64,000 bases of DNA from Limnobacter sp. MED105 (lineage in GTDB: Bacteria > Pseudomonadota > Gammaproteobacteria > Burkholderiales > Burkholderiaceae_B). The first letter of the stretch is position 1. Each line of letters opens with the position of its first letter. Shown here piece after piece: positions 1-9,443 of the stretch. The notes below the pieces were generated by a model, which saw nothing but the letters and a program-made list of their open reading frames with translations, did not search any database and was not told where the DNA came from. Both the position numbers and the translations under genes were made by a program. Location: assembly GCF_000170915.1 (NCBI RefSeq), contig NZ_ABCT01000015.1:25455-89454 (forward strand), read 5' to 3'.

Positions 1-1342
1 ACTCGCGAATGCCGTGTGGCCCAAGCTCGCGGCCGTAACCCGACTGCTTGATGCCACCACTGGGCAATCGGGGGTCGGTTTTTACAATGCCATTCACCGC
101 AACCTGCCCGGCCTGCAGTTCATGGACTGCGCGCATGGCTTTGCTGGTGCTGGCTGTCCATATACTAGAGCCCAAACCGTAGTTTGTGTTGTTGGCCACT
201 GCCAGTGCTTCATCAATATTTTCTATTTTCATCACGGCCATGACCGGTCCAAAGGTTTCTTCCTCAAATGCGCACATGCCGGGTTTGACATCGGCCAGCA
301 GGGTGGTGGGGTAGTGGTAGCCGGGGGTGTCGGGCAGTTCTCCGCCTAGCAGGCACTTTGCACCTTCCGAAATGGTTTGTTGCACTTGTCGGTGCAAGTT
401 GTCGCGCAGGTCTTTGCGGGCAATTGGGCCAATGTCGGTGGCGCTATCCAGCGGATCGCCCAGTTTCAATTTGGCCAGTCGTACTTTCAACAAGGTTGTA
501 AATTCTTCGTACACCCTGGCTTCAATCAAAATGCGTTTGGCGGCAATGCAACTTTGGCCCGCGTTGATGATGCGGGACAACACCACCACGTCGGCAGCGC
601 GTTCCAGGTCGGCATCGGCCAGCACAATGCAGGGGTCAGAACCGCCCAGTTCAAGCACTGCAGGTTTCAATTCCGAGGCGGCGGTGGCTGCTACTTTCCT
701 GCCTGCTGCGCTGGAACCGGTGAAGCTGACAGCCATGATCCTGGGGTCTCGAATGGCCTGTTCCACATGTTCTGTGCGCAGTGGCAAATTCACCACCACA
801 CCCGCGGGTGCGCCGGCCTCCTTGAACAAGTCAGCCAAAGCCTGTGCCGTGGCTGGCACATTCGGGTCGTGCTTCATCACGCAGGTGTTGCCGGCCATCA
901 GTGCCGGGGCCAGGTAGCGAAAGGCCAGCCAGGTCGGTGCATTCCAGGGCAAGATGCCCAGCAAGGTGCCCAGTGGCTGGTACTTCACATAACTTTCGGA
1001 AGCATCCGATGCAATCCATTCATCGGCCAGGTGCTTGCTGGCGTGCTCGGCATAATATTCGCAACAGGTGGCGGCCTTTTCAACTTCAGGGCCACCTTCC
1101 TTCACGGGTTTGCCCATTTCAAGTGCCATCAGTTCAGCCAGCCTGCTTTTGTGTTTGCGCAATTGGGCAGCCACGGCATGAAGCACTTTGCCGCGTTCGG
1201 CAAATGATTTCTCAGACCACGCAGGAAAAGCAGCGGCCGCAATTCCAATTTGCGCGCTGATTTGCTCACCTTGCAGTGCAAGGTGTTCGTTGATTTGTTC
1301 ACCGGTCAAGGGGTTGGTCGAAATAAGCATGGCAGTGGTCAT
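1..1342 (-). CDS. NAD(P)-dependent aldehyde dehydrogenase, probable last step of ectoine catabolism (3' end cut by window)
   Basis: Reading the minus strand from the ATG at 1342 gives an uninterrupted frame of 447 codons that leaves the window at base 1, so only about the last ten residues are missing. It is an aldehyde dehydrogenase: the PWN motif lies near residue 134, FTGS near 207, the general-base glutamate in LELGG near 231, and the catalytic cysteine in NAGQSC at about 265. The short length (about 455) resembles the succinate-semialdehyde dehydrogenase (Sad/YneI) branch. Its ATG overlaps the doeA stop by four bases (ATGA), so translation is probably coupled. From context I infer that it oxidises aspartate semialdehyde to aspartate (the DoeC role). 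Succinate semialdehyde is an alternative substrate. Confidence 0.85.
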   Translation of the reverse strand, partial: MTTAMLISTNPLTGEQINEHLALQGEQISAQIGIAAAAFPAWSEKSFAERGKVLHAVAAQLRKHKSRLAELMALEMGKPVKEGGPEVEKAATCCEYYAEHASKHLADEWIASDASESYVKYQPLGTLLGILPWNAPTWLAFRYLAPALMAGNTCVMKHDPNVPATAQALADLFKEAGAPAGVVVNLPLRTEHVEQAIRDPRIMAVSFTGSSAAGRKVAATAASELKPAVLELGGSDPCIVLADADLERAADVVVLSRIINAGQSCIAAKRILIEARVYEEFTTLLKVRLAKLKLGDPLDSATDIGPIARKDLRDNLHRQVQQTISEGAKCLLGGELPDTPGYHYPTTLLADVKPGMCAFEEETFGPVMAVMKIENIDEALAVANNTNYGLGSSIWTASTSKAMRAVHELQAGQVAVNGIVKTDPRLPSGGIKQSGYGRELGPHGIRE

Positions 1343-2595
1343 ACAGCCTGGTCCTCCTGCGTGTTGGTTTCTGTTGCAGCTTTTTTCTTCCCGGGTGTGG
1401 AGTTCACCGCGCTGAGTGTGTGCACGTTTTTCTCAGGCTTGATGGTGAAATCTCGGTCGAGTGAGAAGAATGATTCGCAACCGTTTTTCGTGATGATGAT
1501 GGTGTCGGAGATGCCGCAGGTTTTGTCGCCATCCACGCCCCACATCCACGGAATGATGTGAAAGGTCATGCCCTCTTCAAGGATGGACGATTCGCCCTGC
1601 TTCAAACTCATGATGTAGCCTTCATCCCAGCTGGGTGGGAATGCAATGCCAATTGAATAACCGGAGCGGGTGATCAGCCGTGCGCCCACATCGTTGTGGG
1701 TGATGATGTTGCGAATCAGGTTGTCTGCATCCGACACCGTCATGCCCGGTTGGAAATACTCGTGCACGGCATCCAGCGCATGCTTCATGGTTTCCTGTGC
1801 TTTGTACATCGAGTCGCTTAGTTCGCCCAGTACGGCTGTGCGCATCATGGCGGTGTGGTATCGCCTGTAGCATCCACCCACCTCAAGAAACACATGTTCC
1901 CCGGGTTTCACCACCCGGCCTTCCCAGGTGGCATGACCTATCATGGTCCGCGGCCCGCTGGTGACATACGGCATTACTGCGGGTGGTTCACCGCCAGCCT
2001 TGAACATTGCAGATGAAATGGCAGCACCAATGTCGTTTTCAGTGGCCCCGGGTACGCAGGCTTCAAGACCCGCTTTCATGCCTGCTTCGGTGGCCAGGGC
2101 GGCCTTTCTCATCAGTTCAATTTCAACTGGCGATTTGCGCAAGCGGCCTTGTTCGACAATGCCGAAACAATCCAGCAGTTTGCCTTTGCTCAAGCGGGTG
2201 TGCACGAAATCTTGTTGATAGGCCGGGAAAAAATAGCTGTTGCGTTCGTAACCAATCCGCTTGTCATCCAGCCTGAATTCACGCAGGGCATCTAGCAACA
2301 TTTGAATGGCATCGCCAGTGTCGGGGTAGGGGCGTGATTGCTCTACCCACGTGCGCGCAAACACATTCGATTCTTCCAGCGCACGCGTGATCATGAACGG
2401 TTCATCTTCAAGCGGCACCACCAAGGCTTGAAAAAACGAATACCCGGTTGTTTGATAGTCGGTCAGGTACATGATGTTCTCGGGGTCGGTAATGACCACC
2501 GCATCCAGCCTGCGCTGGGCAATGCGCGTGCGCAATTCGGCAATGCGTCGCTCGTATTCCTCGAAAGGAAAGGTCATGTCATCTCGTTTTTTCAT
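1339..2595 (-). CDS. doeA: Ectoine hydrolase DoeA (M24 peptidase fold)
   Basis: Opens the ectoine ring to N-acetyl-2,4-diaminobutyrate in the cytoplasm. The 418-residue protein has a creatinase-like N-terminal domain (about 1-150) and a pita-bread M24 domain (about 155-400). Where metal-dependent M24 enzymes carry their aspartate ligands, this one reads EVGGCYRRYHTAM (about 238-250). That fits creatinase and ectoine hydrolase, which lost the metal site. His221 (HATW) is a likely catalytic residue by family analogy. The start at 2595 overlaps the stop of the transaminase gene (ATGA) and has GGAGG six bases upstream. An internal Met at residue 7 is an alternative start. The length matches the family (about 400). 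Confidence 0.88.
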   Translation of the reverse strand: MKKRDDMTFPFEEYERRIAELRTRIAQRRLDAVVITDPENIMYLTDYQTTGYSFFQALVVPLEDEPFMITRALEESNVFARTWVEQSRPYPDTGDAIQMLLDALREFRLDDKRIGYERNSYFFPAYQQDFVHTRLSKGKLLDCFGIVEQGRLRKSPVEIELMRKAALATEAGMKAGLEACVPGATENDIGAAISSAMFKAGGEPPAVMPYVTSGPRTMIGHATWEGRVVKPGEHVFLEVGGCYRRYHTAMMRTAVLGELSDSMYKAQETMKHALDAVHEYFQPGMTVSDADNLIRNIITHNDVGARLITRSGYSIGIAFPPSWDEGYIMSLKQGESSILEEGMTFHIIPWMWGVDGDKTCGISDTIIITKNGCESFFSLDRDFTIKPEKNVHTLSAVNSTPGKKKAATETNTQEDQAV

Positions 2596-3869
2596 GCGGC
2601 CTCCATCACGTGGTTAACCGCCTTGATCAAGGTGTTCAGGCCTTGTTCCAGATCTTGATCGGGAATGGTCAGGGGCGGAATCAGCTTGATGACCCTGCCG
2701 CCAGTGCCGCAGCTTGCAATCATCAGGCCGTTCTCGAAACACTGGTTCACAATGGCTTTCGAAGCCTCGGTGCTGCCCACGTTCAATCCCAGAATCATGC
2801 CTTTGCCGGTCAGCTCAAGTTGAGGGTGGCGTTGCACTACGCTGTGCATGGCAGCGTGCATCACCTTGGCCTTGCGTTTGACCTCAGCCATCAGTTCATC
2901 GTTTTCGAAGTAAGACAGTGCTTCACGCCCCGCCACGAACGACAGGTTTTGCCCGCGGAAGGTGCCAGTGTGTTCACCCGGCGACCAGTGCTTGTCAATT
3001 TCTGGTTTCACCAAATTCAACGCCATGGGGGTGCCCCAGCCGCCCACGCCTTTGGCCAGGCACACAATGTCGGGGTCAAGGCCCATGTCATCAAAGCTGA
3101 AGTAGGTGCCGGTACGGCCACAGCCCACCTGAATGTCGTCGATGATCAGCAGTGCGCCAATTTCCTTGGCCAAGGTTTGCAGGTCTTGCAGCCATTTGGC
3201 GCTGGCCACTTTCACGCCGCCTTCGGCTTGAATGGTTTCAATCAAAAACGCTGCAGGTGCTGCCACGCCGCTGGATGTGTCGGCATACAGCGCGCGCATG
3301 CGTTGAATGCTTTCATCACCACAACCCAGGGTGCAGCCTTTGCATAGGGTTTCGCAGCCAAAAGCCTGATGGGTGACGTGTTGTAAAGGCACCCCGGCAG
3401 CACCCCTGAAATAGGCGTTGGCCGTGCAGGCCAGTGAACCCAGTGTCATGCCGTGAAAGCCATGCGAGAACGACACAATTTGTTGTCGACCGGTTACGCG
3501 GCGCGCAATTTTTAAAGCCGCCTCAACCGAGTTGGTGCCAGTCGGCCCCATGAACTGCATTTTGTGCTGCATGTTGCGGGGTTTGAGCACCACTTCTTCA
3601 AACTTTTCGATAAAGGCGCGCTTGGCCACGGTAGCCATGTCAAGGCTGTGGGTAACGCCATTGGACTGAATGTAATCCACCACTGCTTTTTGCATGCGCT
3701 GGTTGTTGTGCCCAAAGTTCAGCACACCGGCACCTGCAAAAAAATCGATGTACTCTTTGCCGTTTTCGTCCGTTTGTCGGGCATTCAATGCTTTGTCAAA
3801 CACCACGGGATAGGTGCGGCTGTAACCGCGAACATCGCTTTCTCGTCGCTCAAAAGTTTGCATATTCAT
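2592..3869 (-). CDS. 2,4-diaminobutyrate transaminase, EctB/Dat type (DoeD role)
   Basis: A class-III PLP aminotransferase of 425 residues. FFAGAGVLNFGHNN (about 43-56) and DDIQVGCGRTG (about 244-254) are characteristic of the EctB/Dat diaminobutyrate 4-transaminases, and the PLP lysine is K273 in LAKGVGGWG. No ectA or ectC lies in the window and the gene sits inside a degradation operon. I therefore infer that it runs in the catabolic direction, diaminobutyrate to aspartate semialdehyde (the DoeD role). There is an odd cluster of four cysteines at residues 172, 176, 179 and 183. The start lies 5 bp after the deacetylase stop, whose last codons supply a GGAG ribosome site. A biosynthetic EctB role is less likely here. 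Confidence 0.85.
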   Translation of the reverse strand: MNMQTFERRESDVRGYSRTYPVVFDKALNARQTDENGKEYIDFFAGAGVLNFGHNNQRMQKAVVDYIQSNGVTHSLDMATVAKRAFIEKFEEVVLKPRNMQHKMQFMGPTGTNSVEAALKIARRVTGRQQIVSFSHGFHGMTLGSLACTANAYFRGAAGVPLQHVTHQAFGCETLCKGCTLGCGDESIQRMRALYADTSSGVAAPAAFLIETIQAEGGVKVASAKWLQDLQTLAKEIGALLIIDDIQVGCGRTGTYFSFDDMGLDPDIVCLAKGVGGWGTPMALNLVKPEIDKHWSPGEHTGTFRGQNLSFVAGREALSYFENDELMAEVKRKAKVMHAAMHSVVQRHPQLELTGKGMILGLNVGSTEASKAIVNQCFENGLMIASCGTGGRVIKLIPPLTIPDQDLEQGLNTLIKAVNHVMEAA

Positions 3870-3874
3870 TCACA

Positions 3875-5059
3875 TCACTCCTTGTTGTTGTGTGTTGGGT
3901 CGGGGGCGCCTGCCAGACGCGCGTAAAGCCGGGCGACCGGTTCAATCAAGGCGTCGTTGAAGTCATAAAAAGGGCTGTGGCAGGGGAAGGACTGCTCCCC
4001 CTGTTTTCCAGCGCCTACCAGGGCAAAAGCGCCTGGAATTTCTTGCAGGTAGTAACTGAAGTCTTCCGAAGCCATGATTGGCACCGGCGTGTGGGTATCA
4101 AAGGCGGTGTCGCCCATCACCGCACACCAGGCTGCCCTTAAATTTCCTGCCTGGTTAGCGTGGTTGATGGTGGCGTTGTAGCGGGGTTCAATGGTGACTT
4201 TGGCTTCAACGCCGTAGGCCTGTGCGGTATGTTCTACAATTTCAGTAATCAAGCTGTTGATTTGTTCGCGGGTGGCATTGTTGGGCACGCGAATGCTTCC
4301 ACCCAGTACTGCTTGGCGGGGAATGACTGTGGGCCCGCTGGGTGCGTCAAATGAAGTCACACTGAGCACAGCTGCTTGTTGGGGGGCAAGCCTGCGCGCA
4401 ATCACCTGTTGCAAGGCTTGCACCATGGCGCTGCCTGCCAGTATGGGGTCGCGGCACAGTTCCGGTTGGCTGGCGTGGCCGCCTTGGCCCGTCACGGTAA
4501 TTTCAAACGTACCGTTGCCACACATCACAATTCCGTCAGGGCAAACCAGCTGCCCCTGGGGAATGGCAGGCCAATTGTGCCAGCCATAAATTTCGTCAAC
4601 GCCTTGTAGTGCGCCATTCTCAATCATGCGCAATGCGCCGTGCCCACCCTCTTCGGCGGGTTGGAATATCAGGGTGACTGGCCCGGGCAAGGTGTGTTCA
4701 ACACTTTTCAAATATTGAGCTGTGGCCAGCAAGGTGGCTGTGTGGCCATCATGCCCGCAGGCGTGCATGCAACCCATTTGCCGGGAAGCCCAGGCTTTGC
4801 CGGTTTGTTCCTGAATGGGTAAAGCATCAATGTCCCCACGCAAGGCAATGTGTGGGGCGCTGTATGATCTTGGTGAAGTATTCAGGCGCGCCAAAGTGCC
4901 GGTGCCCGCGCAAGGGGACCAGTCGATATTGAGTTCGCTGAGCGTTGTTCTTATTTTTTGAGCGGTGCGTGTTTCATGCCAGCTTAATTCAGGCTCGCTG
5001 TGTAACTCTTGCCGTAATCGTATCGCTTGGCTAATCGTGTTTTGCCAGAACGCAGACAT
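3875..5059 (-). CDS. doeB2: N-acetyl-diaminobutyrate deacetylase, M20 amidohydrolase type (DoeB2-like)
   Basis: An M20-family metallo-amidohydrolase of 394 residues. The binuclear zinc site is visible: CGHDGH (about 101-106), EE at 136-137 in QPAEEGG, H161 in GWHNWP, and a late His in FPCHSPFYDF. The family includes hippurate and N-acyl amino acid hydrolases. Being first in an operon with doeA, a diaminobutyrate transaminase and an aldehyde dehydrogenase, it most likely deacetylates N-acetyl-2,4-diaminobutyrate. The better-known DoeB is an unrelated M14-type enzyme, so this would be the alternative DoeB2 form. AGGGAGG lies just upstream of the ATG at 5059. It is the promoter-proximal gene of the operon. 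Confidence 0.82.
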   Translation of the reverse strand: MSAFWQNTISQAIRLRQELHSEPELSWHETRTAQKIRTTLSELNIDWSPCAGTGTLARLNTSPRSYSAPHIALRGDIDALPIQEQTGKAWASRQMGCMHACGHDGHTATLLATAQYLKSVEHTLPGPVTLIFQPAEEGGHGALRMIENGALQGVDEIYGWHNWPAIPQGQLVCPDGIVMCGNGTFEITVTGQGGHASQPELCRDPILAGSAMVQALQQVIARRLAPQQAAVLSVTSFDAPSGPTVIPRQAVLGGSIRVPNNATREQINSLITEIVEHTAQAYGVEAKVTIEPRYNATINHANQAGNLRAAWCAVMGDTAFDTHTPVPIMASEDFSYYLQEIPGAFALVGAGKQGEQSFPCHSPFYDFNDALIEPVARLYARLAGAPDPTHNNKE

Positions 5060-5216
5060 TGCCCTCCCTGTTAAATGGACTATTCTTTTACCTTAACACC
5101 AGAAGGGAGTGCATTAAAACCGCTGAAGTTCCGGGATAACCCTTTAAAAAGTAAATAATTTTGCTTTGACCAAGCTTAGTCTAGGTCAGGGCTGATCAAT
5201 ATCAGGATCAATAAAA
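5060..5216. promoter_or_regulatory. Divergent intergenic region between the ectoine operon and the GDPD gene
   Basis: This 157-bp A+T-rich stretch must hold the promoters of both flanking genes. A small dyad, CTGAT-CAAT-ATCAG, lies at 5192-5205, just upstream of the GDPD ribosome site (AGGA at 5204-5207). I could not identify a convincing -35/-10 pair on either strand. No ectoine-operon regulator of the GntR (EnuR) or AsnC type is encoded next to it. Confidence 0.35.
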
Positions 5217-5930
5217 ATGGAATTGTGGGCGCATCGCGGCAGTGGAAAAGACAGTCTTGAAAACACCATCAAAGGTTTTGAAATTGCACTAAATTCGGGT
5301 TTCAATGCCGTGGAGTTTGACGTGATGTTGACCTCCGACAGCGTTCCCATGATTCACCACGACTGGGTAATGGGGCGTTGTGCACGGTCGCTCGACCCAG
5401 CCATGGCAGCTACCGATCCGCTGACCCGCTTTGATAGCCTGCGCGTGCGCGACCTGCGTCATTACGCCGTGCAAGGCGAACCCATACCTAGCCTGGCTCA
5501 GACCATCGCTTATTGTCTGAAGCACAACATGCGCGCCAACGTGGAACTGAAAGCCACCAGCCCATCCAATGCCATTGCCTTGGGGCAGGCTGTGAAGGCC
5601 ACAGTTGAAGAATTGTCACTTGATCAAAAGCAGCATATTCGCAAGCACTGGGTGTTCTCCAGTTTCTATCATGCAAGCCTGTTGCCACTACAAGGTTACG
5701 ACCTTGCCTTGTTGTACGAGCAACTGCCCGACAATTGGGTGTTGCACGCCGACGCGCTGCAAGCCAGTGCCATTCATTTGCACTGGAGCGGGGCCGAGCC
5801 TGTGGCATTGCGCCGCATACACACCACTGGGCGGGTGGTTCGGGTTTACACGGTGAACGACGCGGAACAGGCGAAAACGCTGCAAGCCTTGGGTATCAAA
5901 GGGCTTTTTACCGATCGAATGACCTTATAA
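5217..5930 (+). CDS. Glycerophosphodiester phosphodiesterase (GDPD family)
   Basis: A 237-residue cytoplasmic GDPD-type TIM-barrel enzyme that hydrolyses glycerophosphodiesters to glycerol 3-phosphate and an alcohol. It has the N-terminal catalytic HRG (H6-R7), EN at 15-16, the metal ligands E33 and D35 in EFDVMLT, and HHD at 47-49. There is no signal peptide, so it resembles cytoplasmic UgpQ rather than periplasmic GlpQ. It stands alone, divergent from the ectoine operon and 54 bp before alaS. The start is set by AGGA about nine bases upstream. Confidence 0.9.
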   Translation: MELWAHRGSGKDSLENTIKGFEIALNSGFNAVEFDVMLTSDSVPMIHHDWVMGRCARSLDPAMAATDPLTRFDSLRVRDLRHYAVQGEPIPSLAQTIAYCLKHNMRANVELKATSPSNAIALGQAVKATVEELSLDQKQHIRKHWVFSSFYHASLLPLQGYDLALLYEQLPDNWVLHADALQASAIHLHWSGAEPVALRRIHTTGRVVRVYTVNDAEQAKTLQALGIKGLFTDRMTL

Positions 5931-5931
5931 T
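5926..5931 (+). promoter_or_regulatory. Candidate -10 box for alaS
   Basis: A perfect TATAAT overlaps the stop codon of the GDPD gene, about 54 bases upstream of the alaS ATG. No good -35 hexamer is present at the right spacing (only T-rich sequence), so this is tentative. Confidence 0.3.
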
Positions 5932-5984
5932 CGAGGGTTAAACCAAAAACCGCATGCCGCTTTATTCAGGAAGGTAGCCCCAAC

Positions 5985-8621
5985 ATGAAAGTCGCTGATA
6001 TTCGCGAAAAGTTTCTTGATTTCTTTGCCAGCAAGGGCCACACCAAGGTGGCTTCCAGCAGCCTGGTGCCGGGCAATGACCCCACCCTGTTGTTCACCAA
6101 CAGCGGCATGGTGCAGTTCAAAGACGTGTTCACCGGCAAAGACAAACGCGCCTACACCCGCGCTACTTCAAGCCAACGCTCTGTTCGCGCAGGCGGCAAG
6201 CACAACGACCTTGAAAACGTGGGCTACACGGCGCGCCACCACACATTCTTCGAAATGCTGGGTAACTTCAGCTTCGGCGATTACTTCAAGGAAAACGCCA
6301 TTCAGTACGCTTGGGAATTGCTGACCACAGTTTACAAACTGCCGCCCGAGCGCCTGTATGTGACCGTTTATCAAGAAGATGACGAGGCCTACAACATCTG
6401 GAACAAGCAGGTGGGCGTGCCCGCCGAGCGCATTATCCGAATTGGTGACAACAAGGGTGCGCGTTATGCATCCGATAACTTTTGGCAAATGGCCGACACT
6501 GGTCCCTGCGGCCCTTGTACTGAAATTTTTTACGATCACGGTCCGGAAGTGTGGGGTGGCCCACCCGGAAGCGAGCAGGAAGACGGCGACCGCTACATTG
6601 AAGTGTGGAACCTGGTGTTCATGCAATTTGACCGCACTGCAGATGGCGTACTTCACCCTCTGCCCAAGCCCTGCGTGGACACAGGCATGGGCCTGGAGCG
6701 CATTGCCGCAGTGTTGCAACACGTGCACAGCAATTATGAAATTGACCTGTTTCAAACCTTGATTAAAGCGGCAGCCCGAGAAGTGACTGCCCAAGGCAAT
6801 GCCGTTGAATTGACCAACAATTCCCTTCGTGTAATTGCTGACCACATCCGCGCCTGTTCATTCCTGGTAGTAGATGGCGTCATTCCTGGCAACGAAGGCC
6901 GTGGCTATGTGTTGCGCCGAATTATTCGCCGCGCCATTCGCCATGGTTACAAACTGGGCTGCCGCAAACCATTTTTCAACGCATTGGTGGGCGACCTGGT
7001 CAGCGAAATGGGCGAGGCCTACCCTGAGCTGGCCAAGGCTGCTGCGCAGGTGCAAAGCATTCTGAAAGCCGAAGAGGAACGATTCTTCGAGACCATTGAA
7101 AACGGCATGGCCATTCTGGATTCTGCGTTGGGTGCCTTGCCCAAGGGTGGCATGCTCGATGGTGAAACTGCATTTAAATTGCACGACACCTACGGCTTTC
7201 CGCTGGACCTGACCGCCGATGTATGCCGTGAACGCGAAATGAGCGTGGACGAGGCTGCGTTTGACGAAGCCATGAACAAGCAGAAGCAGCAGGCCCGCGC
7301 CGCTGGCAAGTTCAAGATGGACGCCGACCTCGCTTACAGCGGAGTGGTTACTGAATTCAAGGGCTACGACGCACTTGAAGTGGCCAACGCCACCATCACC
7401 GCCATTTATGTGAACGGCACATCGGTCAACAGCATTGCAGCCGGGCAGCAAGGTGTTGTGGTGTTGGACCAAACCCCTTTCTATGCCGAAAGTGGTGGCC
7501 AGGTGGGCGACCAAGGTGAAATTTCAAATGGCTCAGCTTGCCTGAATTTATTCCGGGTGCTGGATACGCAAAAAATTCAAGCCAATGTGTTTGGTCACCA
7601 TGGTGAATTGGTCACTGGCGAATTGAAAGTGGGCGATGCAGTGGGTGCACAGGTTGACCAATACCAGCGCAACCGCACCATTCGGAACCACAGTGCCACG
7701 CACTTGATGCACAAGGCTTTGCGTGAAGTGTTGGGTGATCACGTGAGCCAGAAAGGCTCACTGGTGGATGCAGAAAAAACCCGTTTCGACTTCGCCCACC
7801 ACAGTGCCATGACGCCCGAACAAATTGCCCAGGTTGAGCGCATTGTGAACGAAGAAATTTTGGCCAACGCGGAAACGCAGGCCCGCATCATGGACATTGA
7901 GAGCGCGAAGAGCGCGGGCGCCATGATGTTGTTTGGCGAAAAGTACGGCGACACAGTGCGCGTTCTCGACATCGGCAGCTCTCGTGAACTGTGTGGCGGC
8001 ACCCATGTGCAGCGCACAGGCGACATTGGCCTGTTCAAAATTACCAGTGAAAGCGGTGTGGCCGCAGGCATTCGCCGTGTAGAAGCCACCACCGGTTTGG
8101 GCGCCATGGAATTTGCGCAAAAGGCGCAAGCCCAGGTCGAAGCGATCGCCCAAAGCTTGCGTGTGCCCGCGACCGAGGCCACAGCAAAAATCGGCCAAAT
8201 CATGGATCAGGTGAAAAACCTGGAAAAAGAACTGGATCGACTGAAAAGCAAGCTGGCTGCCAGCCAGGGCGACGACCTGGCCGGTCAGGCTGTAGACATC
8301 GACGGTGTGAAAGTGCTGGCTGCCAAACTGGAAGGCGCGGATGTCAAACAGTTGCGAGAAGCGGCCGACAAACTGCGCGACAAGCTGGGCAATGCAGCCT
8401 TGGTGTTGGCCACTGTGCTGGAAGGCAAGGTCAGTTTGATTGCATCGGTGAGCAAAGATGCCACAGCCAAAGTGAAGGCGGGCGATTTGGTGAACTTTGT
8501 GGCCCAGCAGGTGGGTGGCAAAGGCGGTGGTCGACCCGACATGGCCCAAGCTGGCGGTACCCAGCCCGAAAATCTGGACGCAGCATTGGCCAGTGTTGTC
8601 GACTGGGTCAAAGGCAAATAA
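5985..8621 (+). CDS. alaS: Alanyl-tRNA synthetase
   Basis: Charges tRNA-Ala with alanine. The 878-residue length is standard for full-length bacterial AlaRS. In order it has the class II catalytic core (FFASKGH near the start, then the [20 protein letters not shown] region around 62-81), the tRNA-recognition domain, the editing domain with NHSATHLMH and the zinc-binding CGGTHV, and a C-terminal coiled coil plus C-Ala domain ending in a glycine-rich [15 protein letters not shown] segment. GGAAGG lies ahead of the ATG. No T-box or other leader is visible. Confidence 0.98.
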   Translation: MKVADIREKFLDFFASKGHTKVASSSLVPGNDPTLLFTNSGMVQFKDVFTGKDKRAYTRATSSQRSVRAGGKHNDLENVGYTARHHTFFEMLGNFSFGDYFKENAIQYAWELLTTVYKLPPERLYVTVYQEDDEAYNIWNKQVGVPAERIIRIGDNKGARYASDNFWQMADTGPCGPCTEIFYDHGPEVWGGPPGSEQEDGDRYIEVWNLVFMQFDRTADGVLHPLPKPCVDTGMGLERIAAVLQHVHSNYEIDLFQTLIKAAAREVTAQGNAVELTNNSLRVIADHIRACSFLVVDGVIPGNEGRGYVLRRIIRRAIRHGYKLGCRKPFFNALVGDLVSEMGEAYPELAKAAAQVQSILKAEEERFFETIENGMAILDSALGALPKGGMLDGETAFKLHDTYGFPLDLTADVCREREMSVDEAAFDEAMNKQKQQARAAGKFKMDADLAYSGVVTEFKGYDALEVANATITAIYVNGTSVNSIAAGQQGVVVLDQTPFYAESGGQVGDQGEISNGSACLNLFRVLDTQKIQANVFGHHGELVTGELKVGDAVGAQVDQYQRNRTIRNHSATHLMHKALREVLGDHVSQKGSLVDAEKTRFDFAHHSAMTPEQIAQVERIVNEEILANAETQARIMDIESAKSAGAMMLFGEKYGDTVRVLDIGSSRELCGGTHVQRTGDIGLFKITSESGVAAGIRRVEATTGLGAMEFAQKAQAQVEAIAQSLRVPATEATAKIGQIMDQVKNLEKELDRLKSKLAASQGDDLAGQAVDIDGVKVLAAKLEGADVKQLREAADKLRDKLGNAALVLATVLEGKVSLIASVSKDATAKVKAGDLVNFVAQQVGGKGGGRPDMAQAGGTQPENLDAALASVVDWVKGK

Positions 8622-8651
8622 GTAGCAAATAAAGGGTCAACAAAGCGCACC

Positions 8652-9164
8652 ATGAGCAAAGCCGTTTATCAGTACTGTCCCATGTGCGCCACCAAGCTGC
8701 ACGAACTGCAACATTCGGGTCAGTCCCGAATGGCTTGCGGCGCCTGCGGCTTCACGCAGTGGGGTAACCCCGTGCCCGTTGTAGCTGCACTGGTTGAGTA
8801 CGAAGGCAAGGTGTTGCTGGCCCGGAATGTGGCTTGGCCGGCGCATTTTTATGCGCTGATTACTGGTTTTCTGGAGCGCAATGAAACACCGGAGCAAGGG
8901 GCCATTCGCGAGTTGAAGGAAGAAACCAATCTGGATGCAGTCGAAAGCAGCCTGATTGGTGTGTACCCTTTCCCCATGAAAAATGAAGTGATCATTTGTT
9001 ATCACATCAAAGCGGTGGGGCAAGTTAGTCTGTCTGAAGAACTGGCCGATTACAAGTTGGTAGAACCTTCGGAGTTGCGCCCTTGGCGCATGGGCACCGG
9101 CTTGGCCATGGCCGACTGGTTGAGCGCCCGTCAGCTGCCTGTCAACTGGATTGAATTAAAATAG
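8652..9164 (+). CDS. NUDIX hydrolase with N-terminal zinc ribbon
   Basis: A 170-residue NUDIX hydrolase. An N-terminal zinc ribbon is formed by CPMC (about 9-12) and CGAC (about 31-34). The NUDIX box begins at GFLERNETPEQ and ends at RELKEET (about 73-95). The architecture recalls the C-terminal half of NADH pyrophosphatase NudC, but the protein is too short to be NudC, so the nucleotide substrate is unknown. It starts 30 bp after alaS and may be read with it. A weak ribosome site makes the start slightly uncertain. Confidence 0.88.
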   Translation: MSKAVYQYCPMCATKLHELQHSGQSRMACGACGFTQWGNPVPVVAALVEYEGKVLLARNVAWPAHFYALITGFLERNETPEQGAIRELKEETNLDAVESSLIGVYPFPMKNEVIICYHIKAVGQVSLSEELADYKLVEPSELRPWRMGTGLAMADWLSARQLPVNWIELK

Positions 9165-9200
9165 TTACATTACACAAGCGGTACCAAGGAGCATAGAGAC

Positions 9201-9428
9201 ATGAATTTTGACCGAGAAGTGGACGCAAGCGGATTGAATTGCCCACTGCCAATTCTGAGAACCAAAAAAGCATTGGCTGAAATGCAAAGTGGCCAAGTGC
9301 TGAAAGTCACTTCCACAGACCCAGGCTCTGTGCGTGATTTCGCCATGTTTGCCAAACAAACCGGCAATGAACTGGTGGAGCAGGCTGATCAGTCGGGCTC
9401 ATTTGTCTTTTACATGAAGCGCCGCTGA
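9201..9428 (+). CDS. tusA: TusA-family sulfurtransferase
   Basis: A small (75-residue) sulfur carrier of the TusA/SirA/YeeD family. The signature CPLP has its persulfide-forming cysteine at residue 14. The protein relays sulfur to tRNA thiolation or other sulfur pathways. AAGGAG lies about nine bases ahead of the ATG. There are no DsrE-type partners next to it, so a general TusA role is the simplest reading. The PIN gene follows after 15 bp. Confidence 0.92.
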   Translation: MNFDREVDASGLNCPLPILRTKKALAEMQSGQVLKVTSTDPGSVRDFAMFAKQTGNELVEQADQSGSFVFYMKRR

Positions 9429-9443
9429 ACTGGCCCGCACCTC

